NCBI GenBank assembly: GCA_900770195.1
Contig: CAAGJI010000092.1
Span: forward strand, 1 to 64,000
DNA from: Oscillospiraceae bacterium
GTDB taxonomy: Bacteria; Bacillota; Clostridia; Oscillospirales; Ruminococcaceae
DNA: 64,000 bases
Direction: 5' to 3'
Part shown: piece after piece, positions 7,873-17,065 of the stretch
Position numbering within the stretch: position 1 is the first letter of the stretch
Layout of the letters: each line of letters begins with the position of its first letter
Position numbers and translations under genes: made by a program
Notes under the pieces: generated by a model
What the model saw: the letters and a program-made list of their open reading frames with translations, nothing else
Told to the model about the DNA's origin: nothing
Databases searched by the model: none

Positions 7873-9411
7873 TTAATGTTTGAAATCTTTGTCATCATAT
7901 TTAATGTTTACAGGTTTTATAGGTTTAGCATTATATCGCTTGTCCTCAGGTGTTTTATAAACATCCTTTTTTGTATTTTTTTTCTTTTTCGTAGTCCTTC
8001 CTGCACCTTTTTCAACTCTTGTAATAATGTGAACAGGTTCCTGAGGTTTGGAATTATTCAGGAAATTTGAATATGACCATATACATATTAAAAGATATAA
8101 CACAGTAATGACAGAAGCAACTATTATTGAAAGTTTCATAAACATTGAATTAGGATAGTTTATAAGTGCGTGAGAAAAATATTTTACAGTAGAACGTTTG
8201 ACATCTGAAACAGCAACAAGATTTAACGTTGTTATTTCTTCACCATTATACGTAAGTTTAATTGTTCCGAGTTTTTCACCTTTTCTGACAGGTGCTGAAA
8301 CATCATCATCAAGTTTTATCTCACGCTGTATAGCAGATATGTCAACATCTGTACACCACATTTCAGTAAAAGTTTTTTCTGCATGTACAAGAACATATCC
8401 ATCACCTTTTGCAAGAGAAACAGGTATTTCAGCTACTTCATCATCTTCTTTTATAATGCTTTCATAGTCGAAATCATCATAACACCAGTCAAGCAGATTT
8501 TCAGCATCAGTAAGATGATAATATTGAAGTTCACCGTCACCGTCTGTAAAAGGTGCGTTCATAAGTATCAAAAGAAAATTTTTGCCGCTCTTACTGCACA
8601 TCATTATAAGGTTTCTTCCGGCTTGTTCAAGGTTTCCTGTTTTTATACCCTTTGCACCTTCATAATAATATTTGCTTTTTTCAGCCATCATCGTGTTAGC
8701 GTTACTCCAATACCAGTCACCGCTTGTATGATTTTTTGATTCTCTGATTGTAGGGGTATAGCTTTGTGCTGTTGCTATTTCTTCAAAACGAGGAACTTTT
8801 AAAGCATATTGAGTTATTTTCAGCATATCTGATGCTGTTGAATATTGATTTTCATCATAAAGTCCTGTTGCATTTGTAAAATTTGTGTTGGTGCAGCCTA
8901 TTTCAGCAGCTTTCGCATTCATTTTATCTGCAAAAACATTTGTACTTCCATCTCCAAAATAATTTGCAAGTATAACTGAAGCCTCAACGGATGATGTTAA
9001 AAGCATAGCATATAGAAGTTCTGTCACTGAAAGTTTATCACCATTATATATCTGTGCATATCTTAAATCATCATATCCGTATTGATTTCCGTAAATATAA
9101 AATTCGTCATAAAGAGAATTATTTGCGGTTATAAGCGTTCCGTCAATATCATCGCAATTTTCAAGACAGATAACAGTTGCCATAATTTGAATAAGCTGTG
9201 CAGGGATTTGCTTTTTTTCCTGATTTTTCTGATAAATTATATCGCCGCTGTCAAGGCTGTAAACAATGGCTGAATCGCTGTTTATTCCAAAATCAGGTGT
9301 AAAATTAAGTGCCTTTGCGGATATATTTCCCCAAAGTGAACATATTGCAAAAACAAATACAAAGCAAAATGCCAGAGCAAGGGAAATAATTTTATTTAAT
9401 GTTCTTTTCAA
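7873..9411 (-). CDS. S11 D,D-carboxypeptidase-like protein lacking the SxxK and SxN motifs (probable pseudoenzyme)
   Basis: A protein of 512 residues from a TTG start behind GAAGGAGC. It has a signal sequence (residues 1-34), a DacA-like S11 domain (about 40-290), a PBP5-C-like beta domain (about 305-405), a transmembrane helix (about 420-445) and a basic cytoplasmic tail. Active S11 enzymes trim the terminal D-Ala of peptidoglycan with an SxxK serine. Here that site reads Q-L-I-Q at residues 72-75, so both the nucleophile Ser and the Lys are replaced. The SxN site is S-V-E at 141-143. Only KTG (257-259) remains. The fold is intact and there is no frameshift. It may be a cell-wall-binding or regulatory homologue, but catalysis by the known mechanism looks impossible. 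Confidence 0.85.
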   Translation of the reverse strand: MKRTLNKIISLALAFCFVFVFAICSLWGNISAKALNFTPDFGINSDSAIVYSLDSGDIIYQKNQEKKQIPAQLIQIMATVICLENCDDIDGTLITANNSLYDEFYIYGNQYGYDDLRYAQIYNGDKLSVTELLYAMLLTSSVEASVILANYFGDGSTNVFADKMNAKAAEIGCTNTNFTNATGLYDENQYSTASDMLKITQYALKVPRFEEIATAQSYTPTIRESKNHTSGDWYWSNANTMMAEKSKYYYEGAKGIKTGNLEQAGRNLIMMCSKSGKNFLLILMNAPFTDGDGELQYYHLTDAENLLDWCYDDFDYESIIKEDDEVAEIPVSLAKGDGYVLVHAEKTFTEMWCTDVDISAIQREIKLDDDVSAPVRKGEKLGTIKLTYNGEEITTLNLVAVSDVKRSTVKYFSHALINYPNSMFMKLSIIVASVITVLYLLICIWSYSNFLNNSKPQEPVHIITRVEKGAGRTTKKKKNTKKDVYKTPEDKRYNAKPIKPVNIKYDDKDFKH

Positions 9412-9511
9412 AACAATGCTCCTTCTTATAAAATATGATACAAAATATATTATACCATACTTTACCTAAAAATAAAAGAGGAAAATGAAAAAAATTTTTT
9501 TTAATTTTCGT

Positions 9512-9540
9512 TTGACTATTTGATTCAATTGTGGTATAAT
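9512..9540 (+). promoter_or_regulatory. Promoter of the phosphoesterase gene
   Basis: TTGACT at 9512-9517 and TATAAT at 9535-9540 with a 17-nt spacer. The DacA-like gene is transcribed away from here on the other strand. Confidence 0.8.
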
Positions 9541-9618
9541 TGTAATTGTTATAGTAGAAATTTTATTTTGTGCATATGTTGAATAATTCTATGCACTTTA
9601 GAACAGGATGTGATATGT

Positions 9619-10281
9619 GTGATATATGTGACTGGTGATTTGCACGGTGACATTGAAAGATTTAAGGATTCAGAATATAAGAAACTTAAACCCGGAGATA
9701 CCCTTTTAGTCTGCGGTGATTTCGGATTCCTCTGGGACGGTTCAAAAAAAGAAGAACAGGTGCTTGATAAACTTAGTGAAAAAAAATATAACATAGCATT
9801 CATTGACGGTTGTCACGAAAATTTTGACCTTCTTGAACAATATAAAATTGTAAACTGGAATGGTGGAGCTGCAAGAATGATACGAAACAATATAATTCAT
9901 TTGCTGAGAGGACAGGTTTTCACCATAGAAAAAAAGACTATTTTTGCCTTTGGAGGCGGACATAGTCAGGATTTTGAGTATCGAATAGATACAGGAAAAT
10001 GGTGGCGTCAGGAGCAGCCGACACATAATGAAATTTTAAGAGCAATAAAAAATCTTGAAAGATATAATAATACGGTTGATTATATCATAACTCATGAACC
10101 GCCTGCTTCACTAAAAGACTGTCTTGGTGTTGATGTACTTCAAAGACTTGAAATACATACGTTTTTTGAAGATATAATAAAAGCCTGCAATTACAGAAAA
10201 TGGTTTTTTGGCAAGTGTCATATGGACAAGCATATACCGCTTAAATTTTATGCGGTTTTTGAAGATGTTCTTCCGCTTTAG
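9619..10281 (+). CDS. Metallophosphoesterase (calcineurin-like)
   Basis: A cytoplasmic protein of about 220 residues with the metal-binding motifs of the calcineurin-like phosphoesterase fold in order: GDLHGD near the N-terminus, GDFGFLWDG, GCHEN (GNHE variant), a glycine-rich FGGGHS, THEPP and the terminal GKCHMDKH. The enzyme should hydrolyse a phosphomonoester or diester, but the substrate is not known. I chose GTG 9619, which gives an N-terminus beginning IYVTGD as usual for the family; GTG 9610 is in frame and possible. The stop overlaps the stop of the convergent DUF3783 gene. Confidence 0.85.
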   Translation: MIYVTGDLHGDIERFKDSEYKKLKPGDTLLVCGDFGFLWDGSKKEEQVLDKLSEKKYNIAFIDGCHENFDLLEQYKIVNWNGGAARMIRNNIIHLLRGQVFTIEKKTIFAFGGGHSQDFEYRIDTGKWWRQEQPTHNEILRAIKNLERYNNTVDYIITHEPPASLKDCLGVDVLQRLEIHTFFEDIIKACNYRKWFFGKCHMDKHIPLKFYAVFEDVLPL

Positions 10282-10670
10282 TCATTTTTGTGCATTTCTC
10301 TATGTTCTTCTTTTATACACTCAATGCATTCTGAAACAGTCATTGAAACATTCATCTGTGTTGCAGTACATTTCAGAGGAACACTAAGATTATTAGAACT
10401 TAAATAATTCAAAAAGCGATTTATTTCGCTTCCGCCAAATCCGCATAAAACAAGAAACTGAGTGTTTGTTTCAGATATATTTTCTGATGAATACAAACTG
10501 AAGTTTTGGGATATTTTTTCTATGGTTTCTTTGTAGTTTTCACTATTTAAGAAACATACAGGAATTTTGGCGGACATACAGTATTTTTTTACAAGTAAGG
10601 TTTCATCTTTTAAAGATGAAGAAAATATAACACCTTTGTTTATTTTGAAAATATGTATTCTTGATTTCAT
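10278..10670 (-). CDS. DUF3783 domain protein
   Basis: A protein of 130 residues. ATG 10670 is preferred because AAAGG lies about 10 nt upstream; a TTG 9 nt earlier is too close to that site. The C-terminal half (FLVLCGFGGSEINRFLNYL, then PLKCTATQMN and an E-C-I-K-E-E-H end) matches DUF3783, a small clostridial family without known function. The N-terminal half has the feel of a compact alpha/beta receiver-like fold. No signal or membrane segment. It faces the phosphoesterase gene tail to tail with a 4-nt overlap. Confidence 0.75.
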   Translation of the reverse strand: MKSRIHIFKINKGVIFSSSLKDETLLVKKYCMSAKIPVCFLNSENYKETIEKISQNFSLYSSENISETNTQFLVLCGFGGSEINRFLNYLSSNNLSVPLKCTATQMNVSMTVSECIECIKEEHREMHKND

Positions 10671-10705
10671 TTTAAGCAAACCTTTCGTTAAAAGTATATA
10701 TGATT

Positions 10706-10733
10706 ATTATATCATATAATATAAAAAAGTCAA
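10706..10733 (-). promoter_or_regulatory. Promoter of the DUF3783 gene
   Basis: On the minus strand, TTGACT (10733-10728) and TATAAT (10711-10706) with a 16-nt spacer. Confidence 0.7.
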
Positions 10734-10761
10734 ATTATAATTTCACAGGAGGATTTTAATT

Positions 10762-12033
10762 ATGGGTAAAACAGCATTTAGTGCAGCAGATATACTCGTT
10801 CCAAATAAGGAAACTGATATGTCAAAGTGGTCTGTTATAGCTTGCGACCAGTATACAAGTGAACCTGAATACTGGAAAGAAACTGAAAAAATTGTCGGAG
10901 ATGCACCATCTGCACTTAAACTTATATTACCTGAAGTTTATCTTGAAAACAATGACGTTGAAAAAAGAATAGAAAATATCCATAAAGAAATGGATAAAAT
11001 TCTTGAAAGCAACGTTTTAAAAGAATATAAAAATTCTATGGTGTACGTTGAAAGAATACAAGGCAATGGAATACTCAGAGCAGGAATTGTTGGTAAAATT
11101 GACCTTGAAAAATACGATTACAGCAAGGGAAGCACATCTGAAGTTCGTGCAACAGAGGCAACTGTTATCGAAAGAATACCGCCAAGAGTTAAAATAAGAA
11201 CAGGTGCACCGCTTGAATTGCCTCATATAATGATACTTATTGACGACCCTGAAAATATTGTTATTGAACCACTTGCAAAAGAAAAGGCAGGTTTTGAAAA
11301 TCTTTATGATTTCACTCTTATGCAGGGCGGCGGAAAAGTAAGCGGTTATCTTATGAATGAAAAGAGTATTGAAAGAGTAGACGATGCACTTGAAAAACTT
11401 GGCAGCAGGGAAGTTTTCAATAAAAAATATAATATGACAGACAAGCCTGTTCTTCTTTATGCAATGGGTGACGGAAATCATTCTCTCGCAACAGCAAAAG
11501 CATATTATGAACAACTTAAAAAAGAAAACCCTGACAAGGATATGTCTGATTCTCCTGCAAGGTATGCACTTGTTGAAATAGTAAATCTTCACAGTGATGC
11601 ACTTAAATTTGAAGCTATTCACAGAAGTTTAACAGGTATTGATGTTGCTGACCTTGAAAACAAAATGAAAACGGAACTTGAGCTTACAGAAAACAGCAAT
11701 TCAGACCAGAGTTTTGTTTTTGTAACATCAAAAGGTGAAAAAACATATTATATAGGCAAAAAATCTTCTAAACTCACCGTTGGAAGTGTTCAGAATTTCC
11801 TTGATAAGTACTTAAAGGAAAATGACGGAAAAATAGACTATATTCACGGAAAAGACACGCTGAAAAATCTTGTAAAAGATGATAAATCAGCAGGAATAAT
11901 TCTCCCTGATATGGATAAATCAGACCTTTTCCCAACAGTAATTCTTGACGGTTCACTTCCAAGAAAAACTTTTTCAATGGGACATGCAGAAGATAAAAGA
12001 TATTACATTGAAGCGAGAAAAATTATTAAGTAA
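10762..12033 (+). CDS. DUF1015 family protein
   Basis: A protein of 423 residues covering the whole DUF1015 family length. Recognisable features are the N-terminal WSVIACDQYTSEPEYW segment, the central LMQGGGKVSGY and the MGDGNHSLATAKA motif, whose G-N-H-S looks like a metal or phosphate site. The family is widespread in anaerobes, often near serine-biosynthesis genes elsewhere, and its activity is unknown. AGGAGG precedes the ATG. The next gene begins 30 nt after the stop and is probably co-transcribed. No membrane segments. Confidence 0.85.
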   Translation: MGKTAFSAADILVPNKETDMSKWSVIACDQYTSEPEYWKETEKIVGDAPSALKLILPEVYLENNDVEKRIENIHKEMDKILESNVLKEYKNSMVYVERIQGNGILRAGIVGKIDLEKYDYSKGSTSEVRATEATVIERIPPRVKIRTGAPLELPHIMILIDDPENIVIEPLAKEKAGFENLYDFTLMQGGGKVSGYLMNEKSIERVDDALEKLGSREVFNKKYNMTDKPVLLYAMGDGNHSLATAKAYYEQLKKENPDKDMSDSPARYALVEIVNLHSDALKFEAIHRSLTGIDVADLENKMKTELELTENSNSDQSFVFVTSKGEKTYYIGKKSSKLTVGSVQNFLDKYLKENDGKIDYIHGKDTLKNLVKDDKSAGIILPDMDKSDLFPTVILDGSLPRKTFSMGHAEDKRYYIEARKIIK

Positions 12034-12063
12034 CAACTAAACATCTGAAATGACAGAGGAAAT

Positions 12064-12837
12064 ATGAGCGAAAAGAGAGAATTTTTAAACACACTTTTAT
12101 TTAAAAAAAACAATAAAATAAATGGTGGTATTTACAATAAAATGCAAGTTGATTTTGCATATAATTCAAATCATATCGAAGGCAGCAGATTATCTCACGA
12201 ACAGACGAGATATATTTTTGAAACACAAAGCATTGATGGAACAGCTTTTGTCAACGATATATTTGAAGCCTCTAATCATTTCAGATGTTTTGATTTCATT
12301 CTTGATACAATTGGTGAAAAACTGTCTGAAAATTATATAAAAAAGATACATTATATACTTAAATCAGGACTTGCAGAAAATAATAATTCTGAAATTGTTA
12401 TTGGCGATTATAAAAAATACGCAAATACAGTAGGCGGAATAGAAACAGTTGAACCCGAAAGAGTTTCTGAAAAAATGAACATTCTGATTCAAAAATATGC
12501 AGATAAAAAAAACTCTGATTTATTTGACATTGCAGAATTTCATATGGAGCTTGAAAAAATACACCCGTTTTATGACGGAAATGGCAGGGTAGGCAGACTG
12601 CTTATTTTAAAAATGTGTCTTGAAAACAGTATCGTTCCTTTTTTTATTGATGAAAGAAACAAAATATTTTATTACAAAGGTCTGAAAGAATGGCAGACTG
12701 AAAATAAGCCTAACAGGCTTATTGATGTTTTTTTGTCAATGCAGGACGATATGAAAGCTGTACTTGATTATTTTAAAATAGGGTATGATAATATTCAGGA
12801 AACAGCAAGAGAACTTATTAAAAAACATAATGCATAA
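12064..12837 (+). CDS. Fic family protein (class II, self-inhibited)
   Basis: A protein of 257 residues with the Fic active site HPFYDGNGRVGR at about residues 167-178: catalytic His, phosphate-binding loop and arginines all intact. Near the N-terminus, SNHIEGSRL (about residues 35-43) matches the (S/T)xxxE(G/N) inhibitory helix, whose Glu blocks ATP binding, so activity should be low until relieved. Fic proteins usually transfer AMP to Tyr, Ser or Thr of target proteins. The target is unknown. It follows the DUF1015 gene closely and precedes the cellulase gene. Confidence 0.9.
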   Translation: MSEKREFLNTLLFKKNNKINGGIYNKMQVDFAYNSNHIEGSRLSHEQTRYIFETQSIDGTAFVNDIFEASNHFRCFDFILDTIGEKLSENYIKKIHYILKSGLAENNNSEIVIGDYKKYANTVGGIETVEPERVSEKMNILIQKYADKKNSDLFDIAEFHMELEKIHPFYDGNGRVGRLLILKMCLENSIVPFFIDERNKIFYYKGLKEWQTENKPNRLIDVFLSMQDDMKAVLDYFKIGYDNIQETARELIKKHNA

Positions 12838-12888
12838 ACATCAATATGCATTAAAAATAATTATCTAATAACATTCAAGGAGGATAAA

Positions 12889-15414
12889 ATGAAAAGCAAT
12901 TTTTTTAAAAAAGCTGTATCTTTGACAACAGGTGCAGTTATGATGCTTTCTGCATCAGTTCCACAGTTATCGGCTATGAATGCAAGTGCCAAATCTTCAA
13001 GCAAGAGTAATTATGACCTTGCGAAACTTCTTCAGTACTCGATGTATTTCTATGATGCGAATATGTGCGGTGACCAGGTTTCAGAAAACACTCAGCTTAA
13101 ATGGAGAGGGGATTGTCACACTTCTGATGCAAAAATTCCACTTCAGCCAATGGATGACTCAGAGAACGGTACAAACCTTTCACAAGCCTTCATAGATAAA
13201 TACAAAGATGTACTTGACCCTGACGGTGACGGCTGCGTTGACGTTGCAGGAGGCTTACACGATGCCGGCGACCACGTTGAATTTGGTATGCCTGAAAATT
13301 ATACAGCTGCAACACTTGGCTGGGGTTATTATGAGTTCAGAGATTCCTATGCTAAAACAGGTCAGGATAAGCACATTGAAACAATTTTAAGATATGTAAA
13401 TGATTATCTTATGAAATGTACTTTCCTTGATGATGATGGAAAAATGATTGCATTTTGTTATCAGGTTGGTGACGGTGATATAGACCACGCATACTGGCAG
13501 TCACCTGAAACTGATTCAATGATAAGACCTGCTTACTTCTTAACAGCAGATAAACCGCAGACAGATTATGTTGCATCAGCTTGTGCAGCACTTGCAATAA
13601 ATTATCTCAACTTTAAAGATACAGACAAAGAATATGCTGAAAAATCTTTGAAATATGCAAAAGCACTTTGGGATTTTGCTGAAACAAATGACAAAGAACT
13701 TTCTGATAATGCAGACGGACCAAAGCAGTATTATATGTCAAACAAATGGGAAGATGATTATTGTTGGGCAGCTGCCTGGATGTATATATGTACAGAAGAT
13801 AAACATTATCTTGAAACATCAGCAGAACTTGTTGACTATTATGCACCATCAGGCTGGTGTTATTGCTGGAATGATATGTGGTCAGGTGCAAACACAATGT
13901 GGGCAATAATAAATCAGCAGCATCCTGAACTTGACCTTGTAAATATGGTAAGAAAAGCACAAGGCAAGAATCAGTATGTTTATGACGATTTCTGGGACGA
14001 AGTTGAAAAAGCATTTACAGCCTGGAAAGGCCTTGAAACAGCAGGCGGATATGCTTTCAGAAGTCAGTGGGGAAGTGCAAGATACAACACAGCAATGCAG
14101 CTTATTTCACTTGTTTACGATAAATATACCAATAATGGCAAACCTGGAGCACAAAGTGAATGGGCAATGGGACAGATGAATTACATTCTTGGCGATAATC
14201 CGTTAAATAGATGTTATGTTGTAGGTTATGCTGACAATTCATGTAAATATCCTCATCACCGTGCATCTTCAGGACTTCTTTCAGCAGAAGATACAAGAGA
14301 ACAGCGTCATGTTCTTTATGGTGCATTAGTCGGCGGACCTGATGGAAGTGATAATCATGTAGATGTTACATCTGATTATATTTACAATGAAGTTACAATA
14401 GACTATAACGCAGCTTTTGTTGGTGCAGCAGCAGGTCTTTATGCATTTTTCGGTACAGACGATATGGCAGTAACGCCTGATTTCCCACCTGAAGAATCAT
14501 CATCAGGAGAAGAAGGCGGCGGAAATAATTATTGGGTTGAAGCTGTTGGTGTTGATGATATGCAGGCAGCAACAAGTGCCGGAACAACAAAAGTTTCACT
14601 TAAAGTTATGACTGATTCAATATCTCCTAAAACAGATATTTCAATAAGATATTATTTTGATTCAAGCGAAATTTCAAATATAAATTCAGTTGAAGGCAAA
14701 GAACTTTATGATCAGGCTGCAACCGAAGATGGCGACAAAGGTGCAAATGGTGTTTTAAGCGGTCCATTTAAATATGACAAAAAAGATAATACTTATTATT
14801 TTGAAGTTAAATGGGACGGATATAAAATAGCAAATTCAGGAAAGAAATATCAGTTCCTTATGGGTATGTATTATGGAGATACCTGGAATCCTAAAAACGA
14901 CTGGAGTTATGACGGACTTAAAATAGGTACTGACAATGATTTCTTTGCAAATGGTGTAGAAGAAAAAACTGATAAGATCTGTGTTTACTCTGATGGCGTA
15001 TTAGTCGGCGGAACAGAACCTGACGGATCAACTCCTTCAGTAGAAGAACCATCAACAGAACCTGAAACAAAAGCTACAACAGCTGCAACAACTATTACTA
15101 CTGCAATTACAAAAACAACAACAGTTACTACTGTAACAGATAAAGAAACTGAAAGTACAACAGAAACAGAAACTGATAAAACAAGTGAAACAGCTGACAC
15201 ATCAATTTTATATGGCGATGTAAATTCAGACGGAAAAGTAACAATTTCAGATGCTGTTCTTTTGAACAAATATCTTGTAAAAAGTGCATCACTTAATGAC
15301 TCACAGCTTAAAGCAGCAGATTGTTTATTCAATGATAATGTTGACTCAAATGATACTCTTGCTATCTTGAAATTAATAGTTGGAACATATACAGAACTTC
15401 CTGTTTATCCATAA
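12889..15414 (+). CDS. Cellulosomal endoglucanase: GH9, CBM3-like module, dockerin
   Basis: A secreted protein of 841 residues that cuts beta-1,4-glucan. Residues 1-34 are a signal peptide. The GH9 domain spans about 40-525, with D-A-G-D at 125-128 (catalytic base) and the acid Glu at about 501 in NEVTIDYNAAF. A module at about 545-690 resembles CBM3c, which helps feed cellulose chains to GH9 enzymes. A Thr/Glu-rich linker (about 705-765) follows, and then a dockerin (about 770-841) whose first calcium loop is GDVNSDGKVTISD and whose second is degenerate. AGGAGG precedes the ATG. The dockerin implies assembly on a scaffoldin; no cohesin gene is in this window. Confidence 0.95.
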   Translation: MKSNFFKKAVSLTTGAVMMLSASVPQLSAMNASAKSSSKSNYDLAKLLQYSMYFYDANMCGDQVSENTQLKWRGDCHTSDAKIPLQPMDDSENGTNLSQAFIDKYKDVLDPDGDGCVDVAGGLHDAGDHVEFGMPENYTAATLGWGYYEFRDSYAKTGQDKHIETILRYVNDYLMKCTFLDDDGKMIAFCYQVGDGDIDHAYWQSPETDSMIRPAYFLTADKPQTDYVASACAALAINYLNFKDTDKEYAEKSLKYAKALWDFAETNDKELSDNADGPKQYYMSNKWEDDYCWAAAWMYICTEDKHYLETSAELVDYYAPSGWCYCWNDMWSGANTMWAIINQQHPELDLVNMVRKAQGKNQYVYDDFWDEVEKAFTAWKGLETAGGYAFRSQWGSARYNTAMQLISLVYDKYTNNGKPGAQSEWAMGQMNYILGDNPLNRCYVVGYADNSCKYPHHRASSGLLSAEDTREQRHVLYGALVGGPDGSDNHVDVTSDYIYNEVTIDYNAAFVGAAAGLYAFFGTDDMAVTPDFPPEESSSGEEGGGNNYWVEAVGVDDMQAATSAGTTKVSLKVMTDSISPKTDISIRYYFDSSEISNINSVEGKELYDQAATEDGDKGANGVLSGPFKYDKKDNTYYFEVKWDGYKIANSGKKYQFLMGMYYGDTWNPKNDWSYDGLKIGTDNDFFANGVEEKTDKICVYSDGVLVGGTEPDGSTPSVEEPSTEPETKATTAATTITTAITKTTTVTTVTDKETESTTETETDKTSETADTSILYGDVNSDGKVTISDAVLLNKYLVKSASLNDSQLKAADCLFNDNVDSNDTLAILKLIVGTYTELPVYP

Positions 15415-15434
15415 TAACATTTAAAACAAATATA

Positions 15435-15464
15435 AAAACGCTCCTTTTCAGGGGCGTTTTTTTT
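15435..15464 (+). terminator. Terminator after the GH9 gene
   Basis: AACGCTCC at 15437-15444 pairs with GGGGCGTT (G-T wobble), followed by a run of T. Confidence 0.85.
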
Positions 15465-15502
15465 ATCTGAAAAAACTATAATCAGTTATAGAAAAAATAT
15501 AT

Positions 15503-15532
15503 TTTACAAAACCTATCTGAATATGGTATAAT
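15503..15532 (+). promoter_or_regulatory. Promoter of the SGNH hydrolase gene
   Basis: TTTACA at 15503-15508 and TATAAT at 15527-15532 with an 18-nt spacer. Confidence 0.65.
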
Positions 15533-15563
15533 ATAGAAAAATAAAACAGCGAGAGGTGTTACT

Positions 15564-16190
15564 ATGAAACAGATACTATGTTTTGGAGATTCAAATACAT
15601 ACGGATATATTCCGATTACAGGAAAAAGACAGCCCTGGGAAAAAAGATGGACCGGCATACTTAATGAAAAGCTTGGTCTGAATGAATATCGTATACATGA
15701 AGAAGGACTTGTTGGCAGAACAACAATTTTTGATGACCCACTTCGTGAGGGAAGAAACGGAGTAAAATCATTTCATAACATTCTTGAAACACATACTCCG
15801 CTTAACCTGATAATAATAATGCTTGGAACAAATGATTGCAAAAAAGTTTATTCAGCAAATGCAAATGTTATAGGAAAAGGTATAACAAAACTTATAAATC
15901 AGGCAAAAACATATTCACCTGAAAGCAAAATACTTCTCATCTCACCAATATATCTTGGTGAAGGTGTCTGGGAAGATGGATTTGACCCTGAATTTTCCCG
16001 TTCATCTGTTGAAACATCAAAGCAGCTTAAAAAAGAGTATGAAAACATAAGCAGACAAAATGATATATATTTTCTTGCTGCATCAGACTATGCTGAACCA
16101 AGCGAAGGCGACAGGGAACATATGAATGAAGACGGACACAGAAATTTTGCAAATGCGGTATATTCAAAAGTAAAAGAAATTCTTGGATAA
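15564..16190 (+). CDS. SGNH/GDSL-family hydrolase (arylesterase-like)
   Basis: A cytoplasmic protein of 208 residues with all SGNH blocks: GDSNTYG near the N-terminus (nucleophile Ser), a Gly in block II, GTNDC in block III and a D/H pair near the C-terminus (MNEDGH). It resembles the single-domain arylesterase or deacetylase group. There is no signal peptide, so it probably acts on small imported esters, perhaps acetylated sugars released by the neighbouring cellulosomal enzymes. The substrate is inferred from context only. Confidence 0.85.
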   Translation: MKQILCFGDSNTYGYIPITGKRQPWEKRWTGILNEKLGLNEYRIHEEGLVGRTTIFDDPLREGRNGVKSFHNILETHTPLNLIIIMLGTNDCKKVYSANANVIGKGITKLINQAKTYSPESKILLISPIYLGEGVWEDGFDPEFSRSSVETSKQLKKEYENISRQNDIYFLAASDYAEPSEGDREHMNEDGHRNFANAVYSKVKEILG

Positions 16191-16222
16191 AAAAAAGGCT
16201 TAGGAAAACATCCTAAGCCTTA
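16190..16222. terminator. Terminator between SGNH gene and bioY
   Basis: GGCTTAGG pairs with CCTAAGCC around a short loop. The T-tract is strongest on the minus strand, so it mainly ends the bioY transcript, with possible use on the plus strand. Confidence 0.85.
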
Positions 16223-16246
16223 AAATGTATATTGTATAGGAATTTA

Positions 16247-16876
16247 TTAATACTTTTCTTTAAGAAGCAATGCAACCGGTTTTTCAAGTGCAGCAGCTAC
16301 TATTGCAGCAACAACACATTTTAAAATATCAGTAGGCATAAATGAAATTGCAAACATTACAATTGATTTACCCCAGTCTGCACTTGTTAAAATTTTACCC
16401 TGAATAACACCCGGAATATCAACAGCAAGAATACCGATTACAATAGCAACAACAATATAAACAACTGTATGAACAGTGTGTTTTTTGGCAGCAGCCATTC
16501 CAGGTTTGTCAGTTATTTTGAAAATTGCATTTTTAACAAGAGAAATTAAGAAAGGAGCAATAAAAAAGCCTATTATATATCCGCCTGCAACAGTAGGAAG
16601 TTTTGCATAAATAGTTGTAAAATTTGAAAGTATAGGAAGTCCGACAACACCAAGCAGGATATAGACAATTGAACTGCAAAGAGCTTCAAGCGGAGATAAA
16701 AGAAGTCCCGCAAGAATTATTGCAAAAGTCTGGAGAGTAAAATTTACACCCGGTGCAAACGGACTTGGTACGGCAACCCAAGAACATACCACAATAAGAG
16801 CGGCAAATATTGCACAAAGAGTCATTCTTTGTACCGTAAAGAATTTTTTGTTTGATTTAATGACAGCTGTTTCCAT
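16247..16876 (-). CDS. bioY: BioY, biotin-binding S component of an ECF transporter
   Basis: A membrane protein of 209 residues with about six helices. The BioY signatures are present: VNFTLQTFAIILAGLLLSP, a central YILLGVVGLPILSNF and GGYIIGFF. BioY captures biotin and works with a shared energising module (EcfA, EcfA', EcfT), which is not encoded here. A dedicated promoter overlapped by a BirA-type operator lies upstream, so expression should fall when biotin is plentiful. It stands alone as a single-gene unit. Confidence 0.92.
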   Translation of the reverse strand: METAVIKSNKKFFTVQRMTLCAIFAALIVVCSWVAVPSPFAPGVNFTLQTFAIILAGLLLSPLEALCSSIVYILLGVVGLPILSNFTTIYAKLPTVAGGYIIGFFIAPFLISLVKNAIFKITDKPGMAAAKKHTVHTVVYIVVAIVIGILAVDIPGVIQGKILTSADWGKSIVMFAISFMPTDILKCVVAAIVAAALEKPVALLLKEKY

Positions 16877-16928
16877 TTTCTGTCCTCCTGATAGATTAAT
16901 TTTTTATCACTTTTCAGCGACCTTGTAT

Positions 16929-16957
16929 ATTATATCACATTAAAACAGATTTGTCAA
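16929..16957 (-). promoter_or_regulatory. bioY promoter
   Basis: On the minus strand, TTGACA (16957-16952) and TATAAT (16934-16929) are separated by 17 nt. The -35 box lies inside the left arm of the BirA-like operator. Confidence 0.88.
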
Positions 16958-16982
16958 CTGCATTTTTAAAATTAGTTGACAA
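16951..16982. promoter_or_regulatory. BirA-type operator of bioY
   Basis: TTGTCAACT (16951-16959) and AGTTGACAA (16974-16982) form a perfect inverted repeat with a 14-nt spacer. This closely matches the Firmicute BirA box, two arms near TTGTwAACC and GGTTwACAA separated by 14-16 nt. It overlaps the -35 region, the expected place for a repressor. Confidence 0.8.
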
Positions 16983-17033
16983 AAGTCAGGTTAATATCTT
17001 TACAATAAATTTTTATTTATTGTAATTATTTAC

Positions 17034-17062
17034 TTGACATAACAACATATTTATGATAGAAT
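17034..17062 (+). promoter_or_regulatory. mntP promoter
   Basis: TTGACA at 17034-17039 and TAGAAT at 17057-17062 with a 17-nt spacer, directly before the manganese riboswitch. Confidence 0.8.
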
Positions 17063-17065
17063 AAC

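Noticed and set aside
15040..15200. Thr/Glu-codon repeats in the GH9 gene looked like a DNA tandem repeat
   Set aside because: They are the normal low-complexity linker between catalytic region and dockerin, read in frame.
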